Assembly (NCBI RefSeq): GCF_036013975.1
Contig: NZ_CP107904.1
Span: 7,597,001-7,661,000, forward strand
DNA length: 64,000 nucleotides
Reading direction: 5' to 3'
From: Kitasatospora sp. NBC_00458
GTDB taxonomy: Bacteria > Actinomycetota > Actinomycetes > Streptomycetales > Streptomycetaceae
Position 1 is the stretch's first letter, and each line of letters begins with the position of its first letter. The notes beneath the pieces are model-generated. The model was not told where the DNA came from, did no database searches, and was given only the letters and a program-made list of their open reading frames with translations. Shown one piece after another: positions 8,535-16,697 of the stretch. Made by a program: the position numbers and the translations under genes.

Positions 8535-9470
8535 ATGACGACCGTCAACACCGGCGCACCGGGTGCCGCCGACGAGCCGACCGGGCAGCACGCAGCCGCC
8601 ACCACCTCCCAGCCGGCGCAGGCCGTCCGGACCTCCCGCCCCTCCCGGGCGGCGCGGGTCCGTCGGGGGATAGGCATGGTGGCGGTGATCGTGGCCGGTG
8701 CCGGCGTGGTCGGTCTCGGGACCGGCGTGGGCAGCGCGGCCGCCGAGCCGGCGCCGGCCCACGCGGGCTGGGACGGGTCGAAGTACTGGTTCAAGAACAG
8801 CCAGGGCCAGTGGCGCTGGACCACGCACTACGACGTCTACCTGGCGCGGACCGGGGCGTCGTCCGGGACCGCGGCCTCCTCGTCCGCGACGGTGAGCTCC
8901 GGGGGGATCACCCAGGGGTGGGACGGCTCCCGCTACTGGTTCAGGAACAGCCAGGGCGAGTGGCGCTGGACGACACACTACGACGTCTACCTGGCGCGGA
9001 CCGGGGCGTCGTCCGGGACCGCGGCCTCGTCGTCCGCGGCCTCGTCGTCCGCGGCCTCCTCGTCCGCGACGTCGACCTCCGCCGACTCGGCGGTGCCGGC
9101 CACGGACGGCGACGTCGAGACGGCCGTGCAGTTCGCCCTCGCCCAGCTCGGCAAGCCGTTCAAGACGGCCGGGAACGGGCCGGACGGCTACGACTGCTCG
9201 GGCCTCGTCCAGCAGTCCTTCCGGCGTGGTGACATCGAGCTGCCGCGCGTCGCCAACGACCAGTACGCGGCCACCACACCGGTGAAGGCCTCCCAGCTGC
9301 GACGCGGCGACCTGCTCTTCTGGTCGGACGACGGCACCGCGCGGGGCATCCACCACGTGGCGATCTACCTCGGCAACAACCAGTACGTGGAGGCCGCGCG
9401 GCCCGGCACGCTGATCCGTGTCTCCGGGATCAGCAGCGGCTACTACCCGACCCACATGGGTCGGCCCTGA
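8535..9470 (+). CDS. secreted NlpC/P60 endopeptidase with duplicated wall-binding-like module
   Basis: A 311-residue cell-wall hydrolase. The N-terminus has an Arg-rich stretch and a hydrophobic segment (about 45-70). Cleavage is plausible near APAHA (residue 77). Two near-identical 38-40-residue modules follow, each beginning GWDGS(K/R)YWF and ending YDVYLARTGASSGTAASSS (a W/Y-rich pattern, W-D-G...W-R-W-T-T-H). A Ser/Ala linker leads to the C-terminal NlpC/P60 domain. The catalytic Cys is in DCSGLV (about 220) and the His in HHVAIY (about 273). It should cut peptide cross-bridges of peptidoglycan outside the cell. AGGA lies about 11 nt before the ATG. The 62-bp palindrome is in its leader. 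Confidence 0.88.
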   Translation: MTTVNTGAPGAADEPTGQHAAATTSQPAQAVRTSRPSRAARVRRGIGMVAVIVAGAGVVGLGTGVGSAAAEPAPAHAGWDGSKYWFKNSQGQWRWTTHYDVYLARTGASSGTAASSSATVSSGGITQGWDGSRYWFRNSQGEWRWTTHYDVYLARTGASSGTAASSSAASSSAASSSATSTSADSAVPATDGDVETAVQFALAQLGKPFKTAGNGPDGYDCSGLVQQSFRRGDIELPRVANDQYAATTPVKASQLRRGDLLFWSDDGTARGIHHVAIYLGNNQYVEAARPGTLIRVSGISSGYYPTHMGRP

Positions 9471-9485
9471 GCCGGGTCCGCGCTC

Positions 9486-9527
9486 GGACGACGACGCCCG
9501 GGCCGGATGGCCCGGGCGTCGTCGTCC
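9486..9527. terminator. bidirectional terminator between NlpC/P60 gene and rbsK
   Basis: A perfect 19-bp stem (9486-9504 with 9509-9527) and loop GGAT lies between two convergent genes. It starts 16 nt after the NlpC/P60 stop. Confidence 0.88.
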
Positions 9528-9584
9528 GGCGGCGGCGCGGGGTGCCGGCGGGGCGGGCGGCCGCGGTGGCGCCGGGCTCCGGGG

Positions 9585-10622
9585 TCAGGGACGGCGGGCG
9601 TCGGGGCGGTCGGAGTCCGGGTGGCCGGGGGCCGGGTGGCCGGGGGCCGGATGGCCGGGGTCGGGGAGACCGAGGTCGGCCGGGCGGGGGAGGGCGCCGC
9701 GGGCGCCCGCGGCGGTGACGGCGAAGGCGCCGGCCCCGGCGGCGGTGGCCGCGGCCGCGGGGAGCGGCACGCCGTGGGCGAGCCGGGCAGCCAGGGCGCC
9801 GCAGAAGACGTCGCCGGCGCCGGTGGTGTCGACGACGGTCACGACGGGGGCCGGGACGCGGTGGACCGCGCCGTCGACGGCGACCAGTGCCCCGGCCGCG
9901 CCGAGGGTGATCACCGCGCCCTCGCCCAGGGCGGCCAGGGCGAGGGCGGTCGCACCGACGGCCGCGTCCTGGGCCGCGCCGTGGGAGGGGTCGTGGGGCC
10001 GGGTGCCGGTGCCGGTGCCGGTCAGCTGGGCGGCCTCGACGGAGTTGGCGACGATCAGCGGGCGCCGGCGGCCCGGGCCCGTCCAGTCGGGGAGGCGGCC
10101 CGCCGGGGCGGCGTTGTGGATCCAGCGGGGCCCGGGCGGGAGGGCGGCCGCGGTCGCCAGGATGCACTCCTCCGGGACCTCGCCGCTGGTGAGGACGGTG
10201 TCGGCGGCGGTGAGGGCGAGCGCGGCGAGCGCCTCGGCCACCTCGGCGCCGGTGAGCCGGGCGTTGGCGCCGGGGACGACCAGGATGCTGTTCTCGCCCG
10301 ACGGGTCGACCACCACCACGGCTTGACCGGTGGGTGCGTCCGGGTCGGTGAGCACGGTGCCGGTCCCGACGCCCGCCCCGCGCAGGTCGGCCAGGGCGGC
10401 GCGGCCGTCGGCGTCCGCGCCGACCTTGGCCACCAGGTGGGTGGGCGCTCCCATGGCGGCCGCGGCCACGGCCTGGTTGGCGCCCTTGCCGCCGAAGCCC
10501 TGGGCCGAGTCGGTCACCAGGACGGTCTCGCCGGGTGCGGGGAGGGCGGGGCAGCGGAGGATCCGGTCGATGTTGACGGAGCCGACGGCCACGACGCGGC
10601 CGGGTGCGGTGGATGCGGTCAC
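9585..10622 (-). CDS. rbsK: ribokinase (PfkB family)
   Basis: A 345-residue carbohydrate kinase of the PfkB fold, expected to phosphorylate ribose at O5. The N-terminal substrate motif is VAVGSVNIDRIL followed by GFGGKGANQAVAAAAMG. The second signature, with the catalytic base, is DTTGAGDVFCGALAA. The body is normal, but the last 35 residues are a repeated Pro/Gly/His tail (GHPAPGHPAPGHPDS) not expected in ribokinases. The DNA there is a short tandem repeat around 9620-9660, so the tail probably arose by repeat expansion. GTG start at 10622. No ribose transporter is adjacent, so the exact sugar is open. Confidence 0.86.
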   Translation of the reverse strand: MTASTAPGRVVAVGSVNIDRILRCPALPAPGETVLVTDSAQGFGGKGANQAVAAAAMGAPTHLVAKVGADADGRAALADLRGAGVGTGTVLTDPDAPTGQAVVVVDPSGENSILVVPGANARLTGAEVAEALAALALTAADTVLTSGEVPEECILATAAALPPGPRWIHNAAPAGRLPDWTGPGRRRPLIVANSVEAAQLTGTGTGTRPHDPSHGAAQDAAVGATALALAALGEGAVITLGAAGALVAVDGAVHRVPAPVVTVVDTTGAGDVFCGALAARLAHGVPLPAAAATAAGAGAFAVTAAGARGALPRPADLGLPDPGHPAPGHPAPGHPDSDRPDARRP

Positions 10623-11169
10623 CGTTCATCTCTATGCGGTCGGGTGGCCGGAGGCAACACCGGAGGGGACGCCGGAGGGGAACCGGGGGGTCGGCGGGGC
10701 CGTCCTCTGATCGGGGCCGGAGTGACGGGCCGGGGAACACGGGGCGGGTGGTGCGGGTGGTGCGGGTGGTTCGGGGCGGCGGCCGGGAGCGGGTGGCCGG
10801 GCGCGTCGGCGGCGGGAGTCCGGCGAAGGCGTGCGACGGCGGCCGACCGGCGCGCGGGGCGGGTGCCGAGCCGGTTTCCCGTACACCTCGGGCGGGGCGC
10901 GCAGGGTGTGGAGGGGGCGCGTGCGAGGATGTCGGACGCCGGTTGCCGGGGGTGTGCACTCCGGCGTGTCGGGGGTCGTACGGGCGTTGCGGCAGGGCCG
11001 CTGGCCTGGGCACATGCCTCCGTCAACCGGAGCGGCCGACGGTCGCGAGCAGGACGGGCGGGGAGGCATGGGGACCGGCGCGGCGGGGGACCACCTCGGG
11101 TGGCGCTGGTTCGGCTGACGGGGGCGCCGCCCGGTGCGAACGGCGCCGGGGGAGGTCGAGGGGCAGGGG
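10623..11169. other. 547-bp gene-free stretch with short tandem repeats
   Basis: No gene seen on either strand. It contains three exact copies of GCGGGTGGT (10744-10770) in a very G-rich segment. It should carry the divergent promoters of rbsK and the P-loop/Nudix gene, but I could not pick out convincing promoter elements. Confidence 0.5.
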
Positions 11170-12243
11170 ATGTCTGTGATCGTCTGGGTCAATGGCACGT
11201 TCGGGGCGGGCAAGACGAGTGCCTGCCGCGAGTTGGTGGAACTGCTGCCCGGCAGCACGCTGTTCGATCCCGAACTGGTCGGGTTCGGACTGCGCGCGGT
11301 GCTGCCGGCCGACCGGATGGCAGCGGTGTCGGACTTCCAGGACCTGCCGGCCTGGCGCCGGCTGGTGCCCGAGACGGCGGCCGCACTGCTCGGTGAGGTG
11401 GCCGGGCCGCTGGTGGTCCCGATGACGCTGCTGCGGGAGGACTACCGGGACGAGATCTTCGGTGCGCTGGCCTCGAACGGGATCACGGTGCACCACCTCG
11501 TCCTCGATCCTGAAGAAACGATCCTGCGCGAGCGCATAGCGCAGCGCGACGAGTGCCCGGACGATCCGGAGCGCAGTGCGCGGATCCGGCAGTGGTGCCT
11601 GGACCATCTGCCGCGCTACCGGGCCGCCCGCCGCTGGCTCGGTCGCGACGCCCGGCTGGTCGACACCGCCGGCCTCACCCCGCGCGAGACCGCCGCCCGG
11701 CTCGCCCAGCTCGTCCGGGACGGCTCGGCCCGCTGCCCGATCGTCCAGACCCCCGACCCCACCGGCGACACCGTGGCCGCCGCCGTCCTGTTCTTCGACG
11801 AACAGGACCGGGTCCTGCTCGTCGACCCGGTCTACAAGCCGGACTGGGAGTTCCCCGGCGGAGTGGTCGAACGCGGCGAGGCACCGACCGACGCCGCCCT
11901 CCGGGAGACCGCCGAGGAGCTCGGGCTGCGGCTCGACCCCTCCGCGCTGCGGCTGCTGGCCGTCGACTGGGAGCCGCGGACCGGACCGCGCCGGGGCGGG
12001 CTGCGCCTCGTCTACGACGGGGGGTTGCTGGACGCCACCGCCCGCCAGGGCCTGCTGCTCCAGCAGGAGGAACTGCGCGGCTGGCGGTTCGTCACCCTGG
12101 ACGAGGCCGCCGGGCTGCTGCCGCCGGGCCGCTACCGGCGGCTGGCCGCGGCGCTGGACGCCAGGCGCTGCGGGGAGCTGAGGTACCTGGAGGCCGGGCG
12201 CCGCGCCGGGGTGGGGCTGGCGAGGGCCGCCGACGCGGCGTGA
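11170..12243 (+). CDS. P-loop ATPase/kinase fused to Nudix hydrolase
   Basis: A 357-residue two-domain protein. Residues 1 to about 180 form a small P-loop NTPase: Walker A GTFGAGKTS near the N-terminus, and DPEETILRERIAQRDE as a probable lid or arginine region, like small-molecule kinases and TmrB-type proteins. Residues about 190-330 are a Nudix domain with the box GGVVERGEAPTDAALRETAE continuing ELG, which fits GX5EX7REUXEEXGU except that Thr occupies the U position. Such pairings join a phosphotransferase with a pyrophosphohydrolase. The substrate is unknown. The ATG at 11170 follows a G-rich ribosome site; a start at 11134 would add 12 residues before the P-loop. It is monocistronic. Confidence 0.8.
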   Translation: MSVIVWVNGTFGAGKTSACRELVELLPGSTLFDPELVGFGLRAVLPADRMAAVSDFQDLPAWRRLVPETAAALLGEVAGPLVVPMTLLREDYRDEIFGALASNGITVHHLVLDPEETILRERIAQRDECPDDPERSARIRQWCLDHLPRYRAARRWLGRDARLVDTAGLTPRETAARLAQLVRDGSARCPIVQTPDPTGDTVAAAVLFFDEQDRVLLVDPVYKPDWEFPGGVVERGEAPTDAALRETAEELGLRLDPSALRLLAVDWEPRTGPRRGGLRLVYDGGLLDATARQGLLLQQEELRGWRFVTLDEAAGLLPPGRYRRLAAALDARRCGELRYLEAGRRAGVGLARAADAA

Positions 12244-12461
12244 GCCGCCCGCCGGGTGCGGGGAGCCGGGCCGTGCGGCCCCGGACGAAGGTCCGCCTCG
12301 GACGGGCGGCGGCGGACGAGGGCGGCGGACGAGGGCGGCCCCGGACGGGCGGGCGGCGGACCCGGCGTCCGGAGCGGTCTCGGGCGCGGTCCCGGAAGCG
12401 GTCGGTGCGGCGCGGGCCGATGACGGCACCCCGGTGGCCGTGCGGCGGCAGGATGAGGCCC

Positions 12462-13268
12462 ATGCCCTTCACCCTGAGTCACCCGGCCGCCGTGCTGCCC
12501 CTGCTGCGCGCGGCCGGCGAGCGCGGACCGCTGGTCGCTTCGGCACTCGTCGCCGGCTCGCTCGCGCCGGACGTGCCGTTCTTCGCCGAGTCGCTGCTGC
12601 CCGGCGCGTACCGGCAGGGCCGGCTGACCCACCGCTGGTGGGCGGTGCCCACGGTGGACGTCGCGGTCGCGGCCGCGCTGGTGGCCGGCTGGCACGGACT
12701 GGTGCGCGGACCGCTGGTCGCGCTGCTCCCCGAGCGGTGGGCGGGCGCGGCCGAGGCGCTGACGGTCCGCCGGGGCCGCCGGGGCCCCGCCCGGGGCGGG
12801 ACGCTGCGGGGCGTCTCCCCGGCCGACGCCGCCTGGTTCGCGGCCTCGGCGGCGCTGGGCGCGGCGAGTCACGTCGGCTGGGACGCCTTCACCCACGAGG
12901 GGCGGCTCGGCGCCCGGCTGCTGCCGGCTCTGGAACGGCCCGTGGCCGGCGGACCACCGCTGTACACGGTGCTCCAGTACGGCACCTCGGCACCGGCACT
13001 GGCCGCGGTGGCGGGGTACGCCGTCCGGGCGGCCCGGGTGCTGGAACCGGTCCGCCCGGCGGTCGTCCTGAGCGACCGGGCACGGCGCTGCGCCGTGGCG
13101 GGGCTGGCGGCGGCGACGGCGGCCGGGGTGGTGCACCGGCTCGTGCCGCTGCGTCGGCGGCTGATCCCGGAGGTGTGCTTCGGGGCGGGGGCCGGGCTGA
13201 CGGCGGGAGCGGTGGGGTACGCACTGGTCCGGGCCGCCGGGGTGGGGCTGCGGACGGCACGCGGGTAG
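12462..13268 (+). CDS. DUF4184 family membrane protein
   Basis: A 268-residue protein beginning MPFTLSHPAAVLPL, the hallmark N-terminus of DUF4184. It includes the conserved SLAPDVPFF and a histidine-containing ASHVGWDAFTHEG segment. Several Ala/Leu/Val-rich helices indicate an integral membrane protein. The conserved His/Asp residues resemble those of metal-dependent membrane hydrolases (YdjM/LexA-regulated family), but no activity is established for DUF4184. The ATG at 12462 gives the family start; a much longer frame open upstream is a shadow of the Nudix gene. It lies 218 bp after that gene in the same direction. Confidence 0.8.
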   Translation: MPFTLSHPAAVLPLLRAAGERGPLVASALVAGSLAPDVPFFAESLLPGAYRQGRLTHRWWAVPTVDVAVAAALVAGWHGLVRGPLVALLPERWAGAAEALTVRRGRRGPARGGTLRGVSPADAAWFAASAALGAASHVGWDAFTHEGRLGARLLPALERPVAGGPPLYTVLQYGTSAPALAAVAGYAVRAARVLEPVRPAVVLSDRARRCAVAGLAAATAAGVVHRLVPLRRRLIPEVCFGAGAGLTAGAVGYALVRAAGVGLRTARG

Positions 13269-13398
13269 TGCCCGGCGGGCGTGCGGGCCGGACCGCGGGC
13301 GCGCGGTCCCGGCCGTACGACGGCGCGCGAGGCGTGCGGACGGCGCGGTACGGAAGGCCGCGCCGTCCAGGGGGACGGCGCGGCCCGGGGAGTCCGCG

Positions 13399-13440
13399 GT
13401 GGCGGGTGGCGGGTGGCGGGTGGCGGGTGGCGGGTGGCGG
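13399..13440. repeat. 7-bp tandem repeat (GGCGGGT)n
   Basis: About six uninterrupted copies of GGCGGGT between the convergent DUF4184 and M20 genes. Its length is likely to vary between strains through slippage. Confidence 0.85.
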
Positions 13441-13468
13441 CCGGGGCGGCCGTCGCGGGCCTCCGGCG

Positions 13469-14833
13469 TCAGACGGAACGCAGCTCGGCGTAGCGGCGCA
13501 GGAAGAGCGCCTCGGTGAGTGCCATCCGCTCCAGCTCCAGCGGGTCGACGCTCTCGTTGACCGCGTGGATCTGGGTGGTCGGCTCCTCGACGCCGATCAG
13601 CACGATCTCCGCCTCCGGGTAGAGCGTGCGCAGGGTGTTGCAGAGCGGGATCGAGCCGCCCTCGCCGGAGGCGACCATCGGCGTGCCGAAGGCCTCCGCC
13701 ATCGCCTCGCCCATCGCCTCGTACGCCGGACCGGAGGTGTCGGCGCTGAACGGCGCGCCGTTGCCCTGGCGCTCGACGGTGATCCGGGCGCCGAACGGCA
13801 CGTGGGCCTCCAGGTGGGCGACCAGCGCCTCCTGGGCGGCGGCGGTGTCGGTGCCCGGCGGCACGCGCAGGCTGACGGACGCCTTGGCGGAGGACTGGAC
13901 GGACGAGGTGGCGCCCACCACCGGCGGCGCGTCGATGCCGAGGACGGTGACCGACGGACGGGCCCACAGCCGGTCGGCGACGGTGCCGGTCCCGGTGAGT
14001 GCGACGCCGTCCAGCACCTTGGCGTCGGCGCGGAACTGCTCCTCCGGGTACTGCACGCCGGTCCAGGTCTGGCCGCCGGTCAGGCCGGTCACCGCGACGT
14101 CGCCGTGCTCGTCGTGCAGCGAGGCGAGCGCCTTGACCAGGGCCTGCAGCGCGTCCGGGGCGGCGCCGCCGAACGCACCCGAGTGCAGGTTGCCGGCCAG
14201 GGTGCGGACCGAGACGTCGACCACGGTCATGCCGCGCAGGGAGGCGGTGACGGTCGGCAGGCCGGCGGCGAAGTTGCCGGTGTCGCCGATCACGATGGCG
14301 TCGGCGGTGAGGAGTTCGGGGTGGGCCTCGGCGTAGCGCTCCAGGCCGCCGGTGCCCTGCTCCTCCGAGCCCTCGACGATGATCTTCAGCCCGACGGGGT
14401 AGCCGCCGTCCACCCGGTGCAGCGCCCGGAGCGCCGTCAGGTGCATCAGGATGTTGCCCTTGCAGTCGGCCGCGCCGCGCCCGTACCAGCGGCCGTCACG
14501 CTCGGTCAGCTCGAACGCCGGGCTGAGCCAGGCGTCCTCGTCGAGCGGCGGCTGGACGTCGTAGTGCGAGTAGAGCAGGACGGTCGGCGCGCCGGCCGGG
14601 CCGGGGAGTTCGGCGTAGACGGACTGGGTGCCGTCGGGGGTGTCCAGCAGCCGGACGCCGGTCAGGCCCTCGGCCTCGAACGCCGCGGCGACCCAGCGGG
14701 CGGCCTTCTCGCACTCCTCGACCGGGAACTGGCGCGGGTCGGCGACGGAGGGGAAGGCGACCAGCTCGGCGAGGTCGGTGCGGGCGCGGTCCATCAGGGA
14801 CCGGACGGCGTCGGCCAGGGGCTGCTGAGGCAT
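13469..14833 (-). CDS. M20 family metallodipeptidase
   Basis: A 454-residue zinc aminoacylase/carboxypeptidase-type dipeptidase. Metal ligands are visible in order: SHYDVQP (His, Asp), GRGAADCKGNI (bridging Asp), EGSEEQGTGG (catalytic Glu pair), IGDTGNF (Asp) and the C-terminal TQIHAVNESV (His). The lid/dimerisation domain contains RTLAGNLHSGAFGG. It should hydrolyse dipeptides in the cytoplasm; there is no signal peptide. The ATG at 14833 has GGAG 8 nt upstream and starts MPQQPLADAVRSLMD. The frame stays open upstream but that sequence is low-complexity. It is a single gene, divergent from the geranylgeranyl-reductase-like gene. Confidence 0.9.
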   Translation of the reverse strand: MPQQPLADAVRSLMDRARTDLAELVAFPSVADPRQFPVEECEKAARWVAAAFEAEGLTGVRLLDTPDGTQSVYAELPGPAGAPTVLLYSHYDVQPPLDEDAWLSPAFELTERDGRWYGRGAADCKGNILMHLTALRALHRVDGGYPVGLKIIVEGSEEQGTGGLERYAEAHPELLTADAIVIGDTGNFAAGLPTVTASLRGMTVVDVSVRTLAGNLHSGAFGGAAPDALQALVKALASLHDEHGDVAVTGLTGGQTWTGVQYPEEQFRADAKVLDGVALTGTGTVADRLWARPSVTVLGIDAPPVVGATSSVQSSAKASVSLRVPPGTDTAAAQEALVAHLEAHVPFGARITVERQGNGAPFSADTSGPAYEAMGEAMAEAFGTPMVASGEGGSIPLCNTLRTLYPEAEIVLIGVEEPTTQIHAVNESVDPLELERMALTEALFLRRYAELRSV

Positions 14834-15090
14834 CGGGGTGCTCCGGGGAGGGCTGGTCCGTCCGAGGGGTGGTGCGGGCGAACGTCGTTGACGGGGGTAG
14901 CGCCGATCATAGGCGGACACGAACGGTCGGCCGCGCGGGGGCGGTCCGGCGGGGCACCGGGTGCGGGCGGGTGCGGACGGGTGCGGGGGCGGCCCGCGGC
15001 GCGCCCGGTGACGCGGGCGGGGGATTCGGCCGGGCGTTCGGAGCGGTGCGGCCGACGGCGGCGGGGTCGGCCGCATTAGGATTGTTGCCC

Positions 15091-16503
15091 GTGACTGACT
15101 CCGGAAGCCCTGATTCTCGTAGCCCGCACGATGCCAGTGGCCCGCAGGTCGCGCGCGGCCCGCTCGACGCCGATTCCGACGCCGATTCCGGTGCCGACAC
15201 CGTGGCTGACGGCGTGACCGACACTGCGGCCGATGCCGATGCCGATGCCGATGCCGTGGCTGACGGCGGTGCCGTGGCGGGCGCCGCGGCCGATGACGAA
15301 GGCGGCGCCGTGGCCGACGGCCCGGACCGGCTGGACGGCGTCTGGGACGTCGTCGTGGTCGGGGCCGGTCCGGCCGGCGCCTCGGCCGCGTACGCCGCCG
15401 CCGAGCAGGGCCGGCGCGTGCTGCTGCTCGACAAGGTCGAGCACCCCCGGTACAAGACCTGCGGCGGCGGCATCATCGGCCCCTCCCGGGACAGCCTCCC
15501 GGCCGACTTCAAGCTCCCGTTCCAGGACCGGGTGCACGCCGTCACCTTCGCCTACCGGGGCCGGTTCACCCGCACCCGGCGTTCGAAGCCGATGCTGTTC
15601 GGGCTGGTCAACCGGGACGAGTTCGACCTCCGCCTGGTGCAGGCGGCCAAGCAGGCCGGGGCGGTGCTGGTCACCGGAGTGACCGTCACCGGGGTGGAGC
15701 AGCGCGGCGGCGAGCACCGGACGGCGCTGGTCACCGCCGCCGACGGGCGGACCTTCGAGGCGCGCGCGGTGGTCGGCGCAGACGGCAGCGCGAGCCGGAT
15801 CGGCCGGCACGTCGGCGTCTCCTTCGACCAGATCGACCTGGGCCTGGAGGCCGAGATCCCCGTCCCGCCGTCGGTCGCGGCCGACTGGGCGGGCCGGATC
15901 CACCTCGACTGGGGCCCGCTGCCGGGCAGTTACGGCTGGGTGTTCCCGAAGACCGAGTCCGGCAGCCTCACCGTCGGGGTGATCTCGGCGCGCGGCGACG
16001 GCGAGCGGACCAAGCAGTACCTGGCCGACTACATCCGCCGGCTGGGCCTCGCCGGCTTCCAGCCGAGCGTGGAGTCCGGGCACCTGACCCGCTGCCGGGC
16101 CGAGGACTCTCCGCTCTCGCGCGGCCGGGTGCTGGTGGCCGGCGACGCGGCCGGGCTGCTGGAGCCGTGGACCCGGGAGGGCATCTCGTACGCCCTGCGC
16201 TCGGGCCGGCTGGCCGGGGAGTGGGCGGTGAAGGTGGCCGAGGCCGGCACCGCGGGCGAGGTGCGGCGCGAGGCGCTGAACTACGCCTTCGCGATCAAGG
16301 CGGGGCTGGGGGTCGAGATGCGGGCCGGCAAGCAGATGCTGACCGCGTTCGAGCGCAGGCCCTACCTGTTCCACGCGGCGGTCTGCCTGGTCGATCCCGC
16401 GTGGCGGGCGTTCGCCCGGACCACGCAGGGGCACACCACCTTCGCCCAGGTGCTGCGGCAGTACCGGTCCGCGCGACGGCTGGCGGCGCTGGCCTCGCGC
16501 TGA
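15091..16503 (+). CDS. FAD-dependent geranylgeranyl reductase-family oxidoreductase
   Basis: A 470-residue flavoprotein. The Rossmann FAD motif VVVVGAGPAGASAAYA is at about 88-104, followed by RYKTCGGGIIGPSRDSLP. The second FAD motif is VLVAGDAAGLLEPWTREG with ISYALRSGRLAGEWA. This is the archaeal/actinobacterial geranylgeranyl reductase (menaquinone or isoprenoid chain saturation) family. Relatives reduce isoprenoid double bonds with FADH2. The first about 85 residues are unusual: an acidic Asp/Ala-rich tract (ADADADADAVADGG) encoded by GCCGAT repeats at 15229-15255. A GTG at 15091 fits; a start closer to the FAD motif is possible. A terminator follows at 16633. The substrate is inferred. 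Confidence 0.82.
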   Translation: MTDSGSPDSRSPHDASGPQVARGPLDADSDADSGADTVADGVTDTAADADADADAVADGGAVAGAAADDEGGAVADGPDRLDGVWDVVVVGAGPAGASAAYAAAEQGRRVLLLDKVEHPRYKTCGGGIIGPSRDSLPADFKLPFQDRVHAVTFAYRGRFTRTRRSKPMLFGLVNRDEFDLRLVQAAKQAGAVLVTGVTVTGVEQRGGEHRTALVTAADGRTFEARAVVGADGSASRIGRHVGVSFDQIDLGLEAEIPVPPSVAADWAGRIHLDWGPLPGSYGWVFPKTESGSLTVGVISARGDGERTKQYLADYIRRLGLAGFQPSVESGHLTRCRAEDSPLSRGRVLVAGDAAGLLEPWTREGISYALRSGRLAGEWAVKVAEAGTAGEVRREALNYAFAIKAGLGVEMRAGKQMLTAFERRPYLFHAAVCLVDPAWRAFARTTQGHTTFAQVLRQYRSARRLAALASR

Positions 16504-16632
16504 CGGCGGGCGCGGTCGGCGGTCGGCGGGCGGCGGGCGCGGTCAGGGGCCACCGTCGAGGGCAGTCGGGGGCTCTCCGTCCGGGGCGTTCGGTCCGGGA
16601 CGCCCCGGGACGCCACCGGACGCCCCGCCGGG

Positions 16633-16672
16633 GACGCTCCGTCAGGAACCGGACCGTCCCTGACGGAGCGTC
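16633..16672. terminator. bidirectional terminator between convergent genes
   Basis: GACGCTCCGTCAGG (16633-16646) and its exact reverse complement (16659-16672) form a 14-bp stem with a 12-nt loop. It lies between the geranylgeranyl-reductase-like gene and the chitinase gene. Confidence 0.82.
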
Positions 16673-16697
16673 GGTCATGTGGTGCCGACCGGCGGTG

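Noticed and set aside
13399..13440. Attachment site or CRISPR-like repeat
   Set aside because: It is a simple 7-bp tandem repeat without spacers.
12434..15079. 881-codon rightward open frame
   Set aside because: Composed of Arg/Gly/Ala-rich shadow sequence over DUF4184 and the antisense of the M20 gene; no domain and no coding-like codon pattern.
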